A DNA stretch of 17,574 nucleotides from Clostridiales bacterium UBA1742 (GTDB taxonomy: Bacteria; Bacillota; Clostridia; TANB77; CAG-508), in assembly GCA_002314935.1 (NCBI GenBank), contig DCHW01000002.1:1-17574 (forward strand), in the 5' to 3' direction. Positions 1-9,300 of the stretch are shown here, piece by piece. Below the pieces are notes generated by a model, which searched no databases, was not told where the DNA came from, and saw only the letters and a program-made list of their open reading frames with translations. The first letter of the stretch is position 1; the number at the start of each line of letters is the position of its first letter. A program made the translations under genes and the position numbers.

Positions 1-13
1 TGTCAATATTTTT

Positions 14-64
14 TGATTAGTTCACCCTAAAAACATAAAATTATTCTGTGACTAGTTCACCCTA
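14..64. repeat. IS left end with two transposase-site-like repeats
   Basis: Two direct copies of GA(T/C)TAGTTCACCCTA occur here, about 35 bp apart (about 15-29 and 50-64). The stretch 43-64, starting ATTCTGTGA, also matches the outer right end (1452-1475, reversed) with about three mismatches. Paired sites at an IS end usually bind the transposase; that role is inferred. Confidence 0.65.
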
Positions 65-75
65 GCAAAGGTTAA

Positions 76-92
76 TGTGGGCTCTGCCCACA
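76..92. other. GC-rich hairpin downstream of the transposase
   Basis: TGTGGGC-TCT-GCCCACA forms a perfect 7-bp stem with a 3-base loop. It stands out as a GC-rich island in a very AT-rich window and lies between the transposase stop and the left IS end. No T-run follows on the minus strand, so it is not a typical intrinsic terminator. It could be a subterminal IS structure or protect the transposase mRNA end. Confidence 0.5.
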
Positions 93-112
93 CCCGACCT
101 CTGGAATTATAC

Positions 113-142
113 TTGACAAATGTCACAGTAAAATTGTAAAAT
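113..142 (+). promoter_or_regulatory. Putative sigma-A promoter antisense to the transposase
   Basis: A consensus TTGACA (113-118) and TAAAAT (137-142, one mismatch from TATAAT) are separated by 18 bp. Transcription would run rightward into the 3' end of the transposase gene, antisense to it. Chance -10 boxes are common in AT-rich DNA, but a perfect TTGACA at this spacing is less so. Function is inferred only from the match. Confidence 0.4.
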
Positions 143-158
143 ATATTTACCGATGGAA

Positions 159-1409
159 TTAAGCGGATAATCTTTCATTCTTTAGGCAATTAAAAAAGAT
201 GAATTGTTGTATAATTGCTTCTACAGAATCGTCAGATTTGACGCTTTTTTTATTTGAATTAGTTATAGGTGTAATTTTATACCATTTATCATTAAAACGG
301 ACTTTTAATCCTATTCTCTTGCTTACGCATATTTCTATTTTCTTTTTATGTAATATTTCTTTTGTTTCTATTGCAAAAGTAGTACCATTTATGCTAATAC
401 AATTACTTACATCTACAGTTCTAATATATTTAACAGAAAGCAGGTAGTCTAAATTAACATATTTAGGCAATTCCATAAAAGAAGATTTTTTATCTTTGGG
501 TTCAATAGAAAATTTCTTATTAAATTTTGGAATATATGTTTTAAGAAATTCATTAGCTTCTTCTATAGTTTTAATATTGTGTCTTCTAAATTCTGTTCTA
601 AGTCTATCATGTAATGTATTCCATAATCTTTCAACACGTCCTTTGGCTTGTGAAGAACCAGCATGAATTAAATCAACTCCTAATTTTTTCATCATTCTAC
701 CATATTGGGTAGTAGGTTCTGTAACACCAGCTAATTGTTCTTCAAGAGTAAGTTTGTTATCTTTTGGAAAGAATATACTTGAACCATCAGCATAAAGAGC
801 AAGAGGAACACCAAAATTTCTAAAGGTCTGTCTCGTGACTTCTAAGTAACCATGCATACATTCATTTTCACACATATACAAACCAGTAACTTTATGAGTA
901 GCATCATCAATAAATCCATGCAAACAATATTCTTTATTATCACCATAGAAAAATTGATGAGGAGTACCATCAACTTGTAGTAATTCTCCAGATGAAGGAC
1001 GTTCTTGTCGTCTATTATGATTTCTAGATTTTTTGTGCTTTCTAGGACTTTTTGCACCTTTTGATTTTAAAAATTTATATAAAGGAGCATAGCTAATTTT
1101 AATGTCATAATCTTCTTCTAGAATTTCTTGAAAATGTGTAAAATTACATTCCTCAAGTTCTGGTAAATTCCATATTTTCCAAATTTTGCTTTTAATATCA
1201 GCACTAATAGTATGTTTAGGTTGCTTTCCACAATTTCCATGCATCATGGATGAAGCGCCAAATTTTTTATACCTCGCTTTCAATTCTTTTACATAGCGCT
1301 CTGAAAAATTCAACCTATCTGCTGCAACTTTTATTGTCATAGTTCCATTAATACAACTTTCAATTACTGCTGCTTTTAAATTTTCATTATTATTCATTTC
1401 TGTTCTCAT
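159..1409 (-). CDS. DDE transposase, ISNCY/IS1202-like
   Basis: A 416-residue transposase that would cut and join the IS ends. An N-terminal helix-turn-helix region (about residues 10-48) is followed by a basic linker (KSPRKHKKSRNHNRR, about 119-134) and an integrase-type catalytic core. Likely catalytic residues are D147 (LLQVDGTP), D208 (LYADGSS) and E260 (AKGRVERLWNTL). The stretch between the second Asp and the Glu contains QLAG..PTTQYGRMM, typical of IS1202/ISNCY relatives. The gene fills most of the IS and stops at TAA. The start is uncertain: GGAGG abuts the first ATG (1409) and lies 13 bases before a second ATG (1397); a TATAAT box at 1416-1421 sits almost on the ribosome site. The reading frame is intact, so the transposase may be active. 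Confidence 0.88.
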   Translation of the reverse strand: MRTEMNNNENLKAAVIESCINGTMTIKVAADRLNFSERYVKELKARYKKFGASSMMHGNCGKQPKHTISADIKSKIWKIWNLPELEECNFTHFQEILEEDYDIKISYAPLYKFLKSKGAKSPRKHKKSRNHNRRQERPSSGELLQVDGTPHQFFYGDNKEYCLHGFIDDATHKVTGLYMCENECMHGYLEVTRQTFRNFGVPLALYADGSSIFFPKDNKLTLEEQLAGVTEPTTQYGRMMKKLGVDLIHAGSSQAKGRVERLWNTLHDRLRTEFRRHNIKTIEEANEFLKTYIPKFNKKFSIEPKDKKSSFMELPKYVNLDYLLSVKYIRTVDVSNCISINGTTFAIETKEILHKKKIEICVSKRIGLKVRFNDKWYKITPITNSNKKSVKSDDSVEAIIQQFIFFNCLKNERLSA

Positions 1410-1426
1410 ACCTCCATTATATCATG

Positions 1427-1475
1427 GGGTGAACTTTTCATAAAATAATTTCATAGGGTGATCTTATCACAGAAT
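1427..1475. repeat. IS right end with two transposase-site-like repeats
   Basis: On the minus strand the outer copy reads TGATAAGATCACCCTA (1454-1469) and the inner copy GTTCACCCC (about 1426-1434), with a spacing of about 28 bp. The arrangement mirrors the left end with a different spacing. The inner copy lies just upstream of the transposase start, so transposase binding could also affect its own transcription; that is inference. Confidence 0.6.
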
Positions 1476-1477
1476 AT

Positions 1478-3583
1478 TCATAATAATTGTAAAAATTCAC
1501 TTGCAAATTGCTCTATAATATGATTTGGTACTACAAATAATGATTTATTACATAGTCCTATTCTTTTACTTTCCATTGCTCCTGCAACCATTTCAAAAGT
1601 CTTTCCTGCACCTACCTCGTGAGCAAGTAATGTATTTCCACCATAAAGGATTCTTGCTATTGCATTGCTCTGGTGTAGTCTTAATGTGATTTCTGGATTC
1701 ATACCTCCAAAAGTAATATATTGTCCATCATACTCTCTTGGTTTTATACAATTAAATTTTTCATTATATAAAATTGTAAGTCTATTTCTACGCTCTTGGT
1801 CTGACCATATCCACTCATTAAATTTTGACTTAATCATTTCCTGTTTTGCTTGTGCTATTGCAGTTTCTTTTGCATTTAAAACTTTTTGTTCATTTCCATC
1901 TAGGTCTATTATTGTGTCAAATATTCTTATATCTTTTAAGTTTAATGTTTGTTCAATAATTTTATAAGCATTCATTCTTTTTGTTCCATAAGTGCTATAT
2001 ACTTTTTCGTTTCCCCTATCTTCACTTTTTCCTGTAATATTCCACTCTGATGTATAACTAGAATAATTTACTGTAATTCTTGATTTTGCATAATATGTTG
2101 GCTCTAATAGTTCAAAAATAAAATCTTCTATATCACTTGTTGGAATCCAAGTCGCACCTAATCTAACACTAATTTCACTTGCGGATAAATCCTTTATTTT
2201 AACTCTTTCTAGTCCTTCTACATTTATTTTGTATTCTGGGCTATTCTCTGCAAATTGTTTTGCTATTTTTAGCTTTTCTCTAACATTTCCACTTAAATAT
2301 TCATCTGCTGTTACATAAGTGTCTAACATAGGGTCTTTATATATACTTCCCTCTAATTCTTTTACAAGTTCCTGCTCTGTTTTTCCTGTTAGTGATGACA
2401 TATATTCTATATCAACTCTTGCTTTATTAGATATAGATAAAATTAAAGCATCAACTGCTGTTTCTGCAACTGACACTACTTTATTTGGCTTTATAGTTCT
2501 TTTATAGAACATATCTGCCTTTTGTTTGAAATTCTTTTGCTCATCTACTACTTCTAATGAACAAAGTAAATAATAGCTGTCATCTTCTGCAAAGGCTTTT
2601 TCATTTGCTCTGCTATTGATAATTCCATATTTCTTTGTAAAATTATCATATAGTCTGTTTAATTTGCTTTGTTCTGCTTTTATTTCTTCTTCCGATGCAT
2701 CATCTGTTTGTAATTCAATTAAATTTCTAACACAATCTCTGATTTCAATCATACCTTTAATTCTATTTATAGTTGTTAAAGGAAGGTCTTGTAAATACAT
2801 TCTGCTATTTTCTCTATAAAATACTTTTTCATCAACTATTGTGTATGAAAAATTTCTAACACTTGAGTCTGCAGGAATGCTTATTTCTTCTTCATCATCT
2901 AGTTCATCTATTTGATAATCTTCTATTTCTGCATTTATTTGCTCAATAGCATTATTTAATAAATCTTTTAAATTAACATCATCATAAGGTATGCAAGTAG
3001 AGTCCATGCCATATTGTGTTGATGTCATTTCCATTTTTCCTAAAACCATATTTGGATTATCTACAAAGTATTTATTCATTCGTATTCCGTTTTCGTCTTC
3101 TGCAAGTTCTACCCAATCATCTTCAATATCCGTAATTTTATCTCTTTTCTTTAAAAAGATAATATCTGCTGTAACCTCAGTTCCTGCATTTTTCTTGAAA
3201 GTATTATTCGGTAATCTAATTGCTCCTAAAAGTTCTGCTCTTTGGCTTATATATTTTCTGACATTACTGTTTTCTTTGTCTAATGTACCTTTACTTGTTA
3301 TAAAAGCTATAACTCCATTTGGTCTTACCTTATCTAATGTTTTAGCAAAGAAATAATCGTGTATAAAGAATTTATTTTTATCATACCTTTTATCATATAA
3401 TTTAAAATCACCAAAAGGCACATTCCCTACTGCTACATCAAAAAATGAATCTGGCATTTCTACTTCTTCAAAACCTTTTACTGCTATTGTATTTTTTTGA
3501 TACAATTGTCTTGCAATTTTACCAGAAATGCTGTCTAATTCTACACCATATAATTTACATTCATTTAATTTGTCTGGTAACAT
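1478..3583 (-). pseudogene. ICE N6-methylase/SNF2-helicase, middle fragment, frameshifted and truncated
   Basis: This is the continuation of the gene that begins at 6020. It opens in the methylase domain just past motif I (MLPDKLNECKLYGVELDSISG), includes the motif IV-like GNVPFGDF used by N6-adenine methylases of this family, then a long linker. It ends just after a helicase motif I (LAHEVGAGKT, GAGKT at residues 658-662) and VVPNHIIEQFASEFL. Relatives continue for many hundreds of residues with the Walker B box and the second helicase lobe; all of that is missing, because the frame ends at TGA beside the IS. The true frame extends upstream of 3583 across GVGNFFG once the extra base at 3605 is ignored. 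No helicase activity is expected from this fragment. Family role: large methylase/helicase proteins of conjugative elements, thought to help transfer or protect element DNA. Confidence 0.85.
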
Positions 3584-3593
3584 TCCAAAAAAA

Positions 3594-6020
3594 TTACCAA
3601 CTCCGACAGCTTGGCTCTAATATATTTCCTCTCTGTAATCCCATATTTTCTAATGCATTATATATAGAATTTATTACAACTGGTGGTGTATAAAATGCTG
3701 TTAAAGTAGATTCTTTTGCTTCTTTATATTCTTTTTCAGTGAGTAAACCTTTTAATTCTTCATATTGATTTTTCCAACTATCATTTCTACTGTCAAAAGC
3801 CTCTGGCAAACCACCCCAACCAATGTATTGTGCTAAAATTTCTTGTTCTTCTGGTGTAGCATATCTATTTTCTTCTTCACATTTTTTTAATACTCTTATT
3901 GCTTCTATATTTCTTTGATATTTTTCTCTTGGTGTTCCTTCTCCTAACTGGTCATTAGTAATTCTATAATTATTTCTTTCTTCTAGTGGTATTTCTGGGT
4001 GTAAATCAAAATACTCTATTTTATTTCTTCTTTGTCTTTTTACTTTAGGAATAATTGGCTGTTCTTCTGTAATATTTTCTATTATTGGCACTATTTCTTC
4101 CTGCTCATTTTCTTGTTCATTGTCTATTATTTCTGCAGAAGTTTCTTCCTCTATTTCTTCTAAATCATCTCTATTATTCTTTTTCAAATGATTATTGTAT
4201 GGGTTTTCTTTCATTCTTTTTTCAAATTCTTGAGTAGTAAATCTTTGTTGTAGCATAGGAAAACTTACATCTGATAATAATACTGTATGATTATTTGTAT
4301 TTATATTTATAATTTCAAATTCGTTTGTACCTATATATACTCTATCTGCAAGTCTATAAACATATTCTTCAGGTGTTTCTTCCATTTCTTCTTGCTCTTT
4401 GTTTGAAGATATTTCGACAATTTTTTTACCTTCTTGCCATATTTTGTATTCTTCTTTTTCTCTATCATTAAAATATCTATTTAGACTTATAAGTTCTCTG
4501 ATTCTTTTTTCAGCCTCTAACCAAGTTATTCTTAATATTGGTGCATTTTCTTCATAGCCTCTTTGTAATGTTATTCCTTTTGAATTATGGTCTTCTACTA
4601 AACCAAATTCATCTCTGCTTCTTCCACCAATTCCATACTCATTTTTTAAGAAATTTGCATTTTCCGTACTAGATAAACTTTTAGTAAGTTGTTCATAAAT
4701 TCTAAATTTACCTTGAGAAAATCCACTACCTTCTTTTAGGCAACTATCTATCATTTCTTGTGTAAAAGAAAAAACAGAAGCATTTTCTGCCTCTGTTATG
4801 TTTTGCTTTTGTTCTTCTTCAGTCAGTAGTTCTAATTGTAAATTAGATCTCTGACTACTTGTTCCTCTGCTACCATCTTGTAATTGTTCATAAGAGCTAC
4901 CCATTTCATTTGGTCTGTCTGTTTCATTTCCTCTGTTGTTCCCTCCTGTTTCGCCATTTTCTCTACTATCTGATTTACCATTCTCGTTGCCATTTCCTGT
5001 ATCTCTGTTAAATGTTTGCCCAGTGTTTTCTCTGCTCTCATTATCATATATTCTGCTTTGCTGTGTTCCATTAGATATTTCTTCCTCATTATTGCGTATT
5101 TGCCTGTTGGTAGTATCTCCTCCTTCATTGTTATATTCGGAATTAGATAATCCCCTTGTTTTACGTATTCTATCTTGTTCATAATCAATACCTCCTTCAA
5201 TATTTTTATCTTCACTATTAGAATACTCTTGAATTTCTTTTTGTGCAAATGTGCGATTTTTATTTATTTCTTCTAATTGTAAATTTCGTACTGTTTTTGC
5301 AATTTCTCTTAATCCCATTTCTGCAATATCACTTGTTGCACCACCTAATATAGTTGTTAATCTAGTATTTTTAAAATATTTTAAAAATTCAAAATTATTC
5401 TTATCAGTATGTTCTTCAACATTTATACCACATCTACTAATTGTCATATAAAAAACACTTGCCCATAATGTTGTTAATAATATTCCTTGTATATCTTCGT
5501 GTTCCATATTCTCTAATGGTGTTCCCTTTTTATATTTTTCTATTGTTTCTATATAGTCTGGAATATTATCTATTACCATATTATATGTTGTATCATATAA
5601 GGCTTGTATTAAATTTTCTTTACTACCAATATCTCCAAATTTTGCTTCTAATGATTCTATAATTTCCCTTTCATATTCTGGCTTTATTTCCCATAATTTA
5701 TATGGTGTATTTCTATAATTGTGAGTATCTGATACATCAAATACAAATCTTAACGGAAGTTCACTTCCTTCTTTTGCATAAATAGCAATTCCTTTACTGT
5801 CTTTATTTACCCACCTTCTAGGTTTTATTTTATTATTCCATTCTGGCATTTCTGCACAGGCTGTTGCTTCTGGTCTTTGTGCATATATTAGAATTTGGTC
5901 ATCAAAATTATATTTAAAATTCCACGAAGCACTTTTTAAAAATGATAACCAAGTATCAGTATTTTCAAGTACCTCATTTATTGTATCTTTATATATTTTT
6001 CTAATCTCTACATATTTCAA
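3594..6020 (-). pseudogene. ICE N6-methylase/SNF2-helicase, N-terminal fragment, frameshifted
   Basis: The 808-residue fragment starts with the conserved N-terminus of these ICE proteins (WLSFLKSASWNFKYNFDDQ, then LIYAQRPEATACAEMPEWN). A disordered N/G/E/R-rich linker follows (about residues 270-395), then a GIGGRSRDEFG segment, an LADRVYIGTNEFEI domain, and the methylase start (YIGWGGLPEAF, FYTPPVV). It breaks inside methylase motif I: the frame reads EPSCRSW-stop, but removing one C (plus-strand G at 3605) restores EPSCGVGNFFGMLPDK and joins the next fragment. Translation appears to start at TTG (6020), 10 bases after GGAGGT. A nearer ATG at 6027 is out of frame and gives only eight codons. 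Follows the 71-residue gene by 21 bp. The frameshift may be real decay or a sequence error. Confidence 0.85.
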
Positions 6021-6024
6021 TTTT

Positions 6025-6036
6025 CATTCCACCTCC
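6025..6036 (-). promoter_or_regulatory. Ribosome site with competing out-of-frame ATG
   Basis: GGAGGT (6036-6031) is followed three bases later by an ATG (6027-6025) that encodes only MKIEICRD before TAG. The helicase frame begins at a TTG (6020-6018), 10 bases after GGAGGT, and has a stop two codons upstream. One A fewer in the AAAA run would put this ATG in frame as MKLKYVEIRK. So the weak TTG start is either genuine or made by a small insertion. Confidence 0.5.
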
Positions 6037-6041
6037 AACTT

Positions 6042-6257
6042 TCAGCTTTCAGTGAAAAAGTCTAATAAATTCTTTTTGTCTATGGCTTCTTGTATTAACC
6101 ATATTATTTCTATATCTACCATCGTTAAGTTATTTGTTTCTTTTATCTTTTTTAAATCAGAAACTTTCATATTCAAAATGTCTTTTTCATTTACAATGTT
6201 AGCATTTTTTAATTTTCTTAATAATTTATTTTTTTGTATTGCTGTAATATTTGACAT
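6042..6257 (-). CDS. Small conserved-looking protein of unknown function, 71 aa
   Basis: I do not recognise a family. The protein is short, charged and probably all helical, with no signal peptide, membrane segment or cysteine pair. It begins MSNITAIQKNKLLRKLKNA and ends LLDFFTES. A good ribosome site (AAGAAGGTGG, with AAA before the ATG) supports the start, and the stop is TGA. It lies between the adhesin gene (60 bp upstream, with a hairpin between) and the helicase/methylase gene (21 bp downstream), so it is probably co-transcribed with the latter. Its alternating Leu/Ile/Lys pattern could suit a small DNA- or protein-binding accessory factor, but nothing in the sequence decides this. Confidence 0.6.
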   Translation of the reverse strand: MSNITAIQKNKLLRKLKNANIVNEKDILNMKVSDLKKIKETNNLTMVDIEIIWLIQEAIDKKNLLDFFTES

Positions 6258-6277
6258 TTTCCACCTTCTTTCAAAAG

Positions 6278-6309
6278 TTAAAGGTGGCCGTAAAATGCCA
6301 CCTTTAACA
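6278..6309 (-). terminator. Hairpin after the adhesin gene
   Basis: GTTAAAGGTGGC and GCCACCTTTAAC form a perfect 12-bp stem around an 8-base loop, starting eight bases past the adhesin stop. On the minus strand it is followed only by TTTTG, so termination is probably partial. It may also act as an mRNA-stabilising or processing hairpin. No promoter fits between it and the next gene (start 6257). Confidence 0.6.
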
Positions 6310-6316
6310 ATTATAA

Positions 6317-9300
6317 TTATTTATTTTTCTTTTTATTTTTTAGTTTTTCATAAATTCCCAATGCACATAATGATATTCCAGAAATTCCAAGCATAGTAAA
6401 CCATAATACAATTGGTCTATCATCGCTAGTCTTTGGAGTTTCAATTATTTTATTTGAGTATTCAAAATTATATATTGAATCTGTTTCTTCTATTTCTTCA
6501 TCATCAATAAAAACACCTTTATCATTTATTTCAAGTTTTACAACTTTATCAGATAATATATAATTCTTTGGTGCAGATATTTCCTTAATATAATAAATTC
6601 CATATCTTAAATCTTCAAATGTAATTGTTCCTTCTTCTTTGTTTGAATCTATTTGCATTATAAGCTCTTTACATTCTTCATCTGCATATAATCCAAATGT
6701 AAATTTATCTTTTATTATTTCTTTTGTATCTTCATCAATTTTAGTTAATTTTATAGATGTTAATATTGGCATATCTTTCATAACAAGTTTTTGAGTTTCC
6801 TTTTCTGTAGATACTGTAAACTCTATTCTTTCTGTTATTTCATAACCATAAGGTGCTGTAGTTTCTTCTAAGAAATAAATTTTTCCTTCTTCTAAACCTT
6901 TTACCTCGTGAGGCTCTTTGGCAGATACCCACTCATCAATAACATTATCTTCTTCATCAACTACTCTTAATATAGCTCCTTCCAATTCTTCACCTGTAGT
7001 AATATCTTCTTTTGATACTGTTACTAATTTATCAATCATAGTTATTTTTTGAGTTTCTTTATCTGTATCTACTGTAAATTCTATATCTGTTGCCTTTACA
7101 AAATTACCTACTGCAACTTCTTCGTGCAATGTATATGTTTCTCCTTCTGTAAGTCCACTAACCTTATGAGCTTCTTTTTCAGATACCCATTCATCAACTA
7201 TATTGTTATCTTTATCATATACTTTTAGAGAAGCTCCCTCTATTTCTTCTCCTGCAATATCTGTTTTTGAGATTTCAACTATTTTATCTATCATAGTTAT
7301 TTTTTGATTTTCTTTATCTGTACTTACTGTAAATTCTATATCTGTTGCTTTTACAAAATTATCTACTGCAACTTTCTCGTGTAATCTATAAGTTTTGCCT
7401 TCAATTAATCCACTAACTTTATGGGCTTCTTTTGTAGATGTCCATTCGTCAATAATTTCTTCTCCATCATATACTTGTAATAAAGCTCCCTCTATTTCTT
7501 CTCCTGCTATATCTGCTTTTGAGATTTCAACTATTTTATCTATCATAGTTATTTTTTGAGTTTCTTTATCTGTACTTACTGTAAATTCTATATCTGTTGC
7601 TTTTACAAAATTATCTACTGCAACTTCTTCGTGTAATATATAAGTTTTGCCTTCAATTAATCCACTAACTTTATGGGCTTCTTTTGTAGATGTCCACTCA
7701 TCAATAATTTCATCTCCATCATATACTTGTAATAAAGCTCCTTCTATTTCTTCTCCTGCAATGTCTACTTTTGAGATTTCAACGATTTTATCTATCATTA
7801 CTACTTTTTGTAATTCAGTTGTACTCTCTACTTTAAATTTTATAGCAGTTGCTTTTACAAACCCTTCTGGAGCAAGTTCTTCTATCATTGTATATTCTTT
7901 TCCTATAGCCAAACCTTCTATTTTGTGAGTTTCTTCAGTAGATGTCCAAATATCAATTATTTCGCTATTTTCATCAGTAATTTTAATTTTCGCTCCTACA
8001 ATTTCATTATCGCCTGTTATATCTGTTTTTGAGAATTCAAATATAGTTGTTTCATTTTCTATATCTAATTTTTCTTCATAAACTTTTGTTGTATTATCTT
8101 TTTGTGTAAATATAACATCATATTTAGTATCATTTAATATTAAACCATCTAATGTTTCTATTTCTTCAATTTGATAGCTTCCCATTGGTAGTCTTTCAAT
8201 TTTTAATATTCCTTCTTTAGTAAGATTATATATTCCTATTTCTGTTCCTGCTTCGTAGATCACACTATTATCTGCTTTATCTATAATGTTTTCTTTTGCT
8301 ATTAATCTAAACTTAATTTTTGATAAATCACTTGTATCTATAAGTGATTTATCTACATTATCTCTTAATGCAACTAATTTATTTAATAGTAAAGTTCCTG
8401 TAGGTTGTTCATTTTTTATTTCAATTTCCAAAATATAGTCTTTGTCATTATCTTGGTCATAATTTCTTATTCCCTCAACTTTAAATTTTATTGTATCTTG
8501 TAAAATTAAAAATCCCTCTGGCTCTGCTACCTCATAAATTTCATAACTACCAACTTCTAATTTTAAAGGTGTTGTTACTGTTCCAATATCATCATTGGTA
8601 CTGTTATAACTTTCGGCAGGTACAATTAAATTATCTGCATTTGTTGTAAATGTAGAATAAGTTGTACTACCTATTTTTTGTTTAATAGTATCTCCTTTTT
8701 TATATAGAATTTTACCATTGCCTCTATCATATATATCTTTTGTTGCTCTTATTTTAAATGTTGCACTAGAAGCCGTTACAATTTTCCCTGTGTCTTTATC
8801 TTTTTTTACTAGCTTAATATATGTTTCTAATTGTTCATTGTTTATAAATATATCTTTTACTTTCTTTGCTACCTCTGTTATTTCGCTTTTATCTTGTGTT
8901 ATTGAAAAATAGAAATCTGTTGCTGTTTCAAAATCTATTGGTGTTTTAGTTTCTTTTCCTATATATTTTCCATAAGGCAATTCTTTTGTATAACAATCCC
9001 CATTTTCATCTGTTATAACTTTATCATAAGTTGGAGCTAGAATTTGTGCCTCTTGAACTCTTGTGCTATTTACATTAACTTTGTTTCCTACTTCATCTAC
9101 TCCGTTCCATACCTCTGCATAGCTATATCCTTGTGCATATGCTTTATCTACATCACTTGCAAGTTTTATTGTAAATTCTGCACCTTCTAAACCTCGTACT
9201 TCTCCAGATTGTGTTTTAATTCCAGATTTAAAGATGTGTATTTGCATTTTCTTAACTGTTTCTTTGCTTAATACACTAGAAGTTATAACTTTTGTATTTT

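Larger units (their letters stand above)
11..1472 (-). mobile_element. ISNCY/IS1202-like insertion sequence, apparently complete
   Basis: The element carries a single transposase gene between imperfect inverted ends. The left end reads TGATTAGTTCACCCTA from position 14; the right end, read inward on the minus strand from 1469, is TGATAAGATCACCCTA, with two mismatches in 16. Each end has a second, inner copy of the TTCACCC core. AATATT occurs at 5-10 and 1473-1478, so it would flank an element of 11-1472 as a possible 6-bp target duplication, but the match is short and AT-rich. The element lies at the broken end of the helicase/methylase gene. Family assignment rests on the transposase; exact ends are uncertain by a few bases because only 10 bases of left flank are in view. 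Confidence 0.75.

Noticed and set aside
199..447. Plus-strand open frames opposite the transposase, adhesin, par and PBP genes
   Set aside because: They are Leu/Phe/Ser-rich antisense shadows of AT-rich coding sequence, without convincing ribosome sites or recognisable domains.
3590..3615. Programmed ribosomal frameshift in the helicase/methylase gene
   Set aside because: No slippery heptamer, known +1 shift site or stimulatory structure is apparent, and the restored motif is exactly the conserved one. A simple inserted base is a better explanation.
4832..5248. 138-residue open frame on the minus strand inside the helicase/methylase gene
   Set aside because: It overlaps the N/G/E-rich linker of the real gene in another frame. 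Low-complexity coding DNA readily keeps a second frame open, and the larger frame has clear family matches on both sides.
6018..6257. Fusion of the 71-residue frame with the helicase by reading TGA as an amino acid
   Set aside because: The two are in the same frame with two TGA codons between, but TGG is used for Trp throughout, a strong ribosome site lies between them, and same-frame placement has a one-in-three chance.
7032..7790. Tandem repeats as a CRISPR or minisatellite array
   Set aside because: The 252-bp units are in frame and each encodes one complete beta domain; there are no short repeats with unique spacers.
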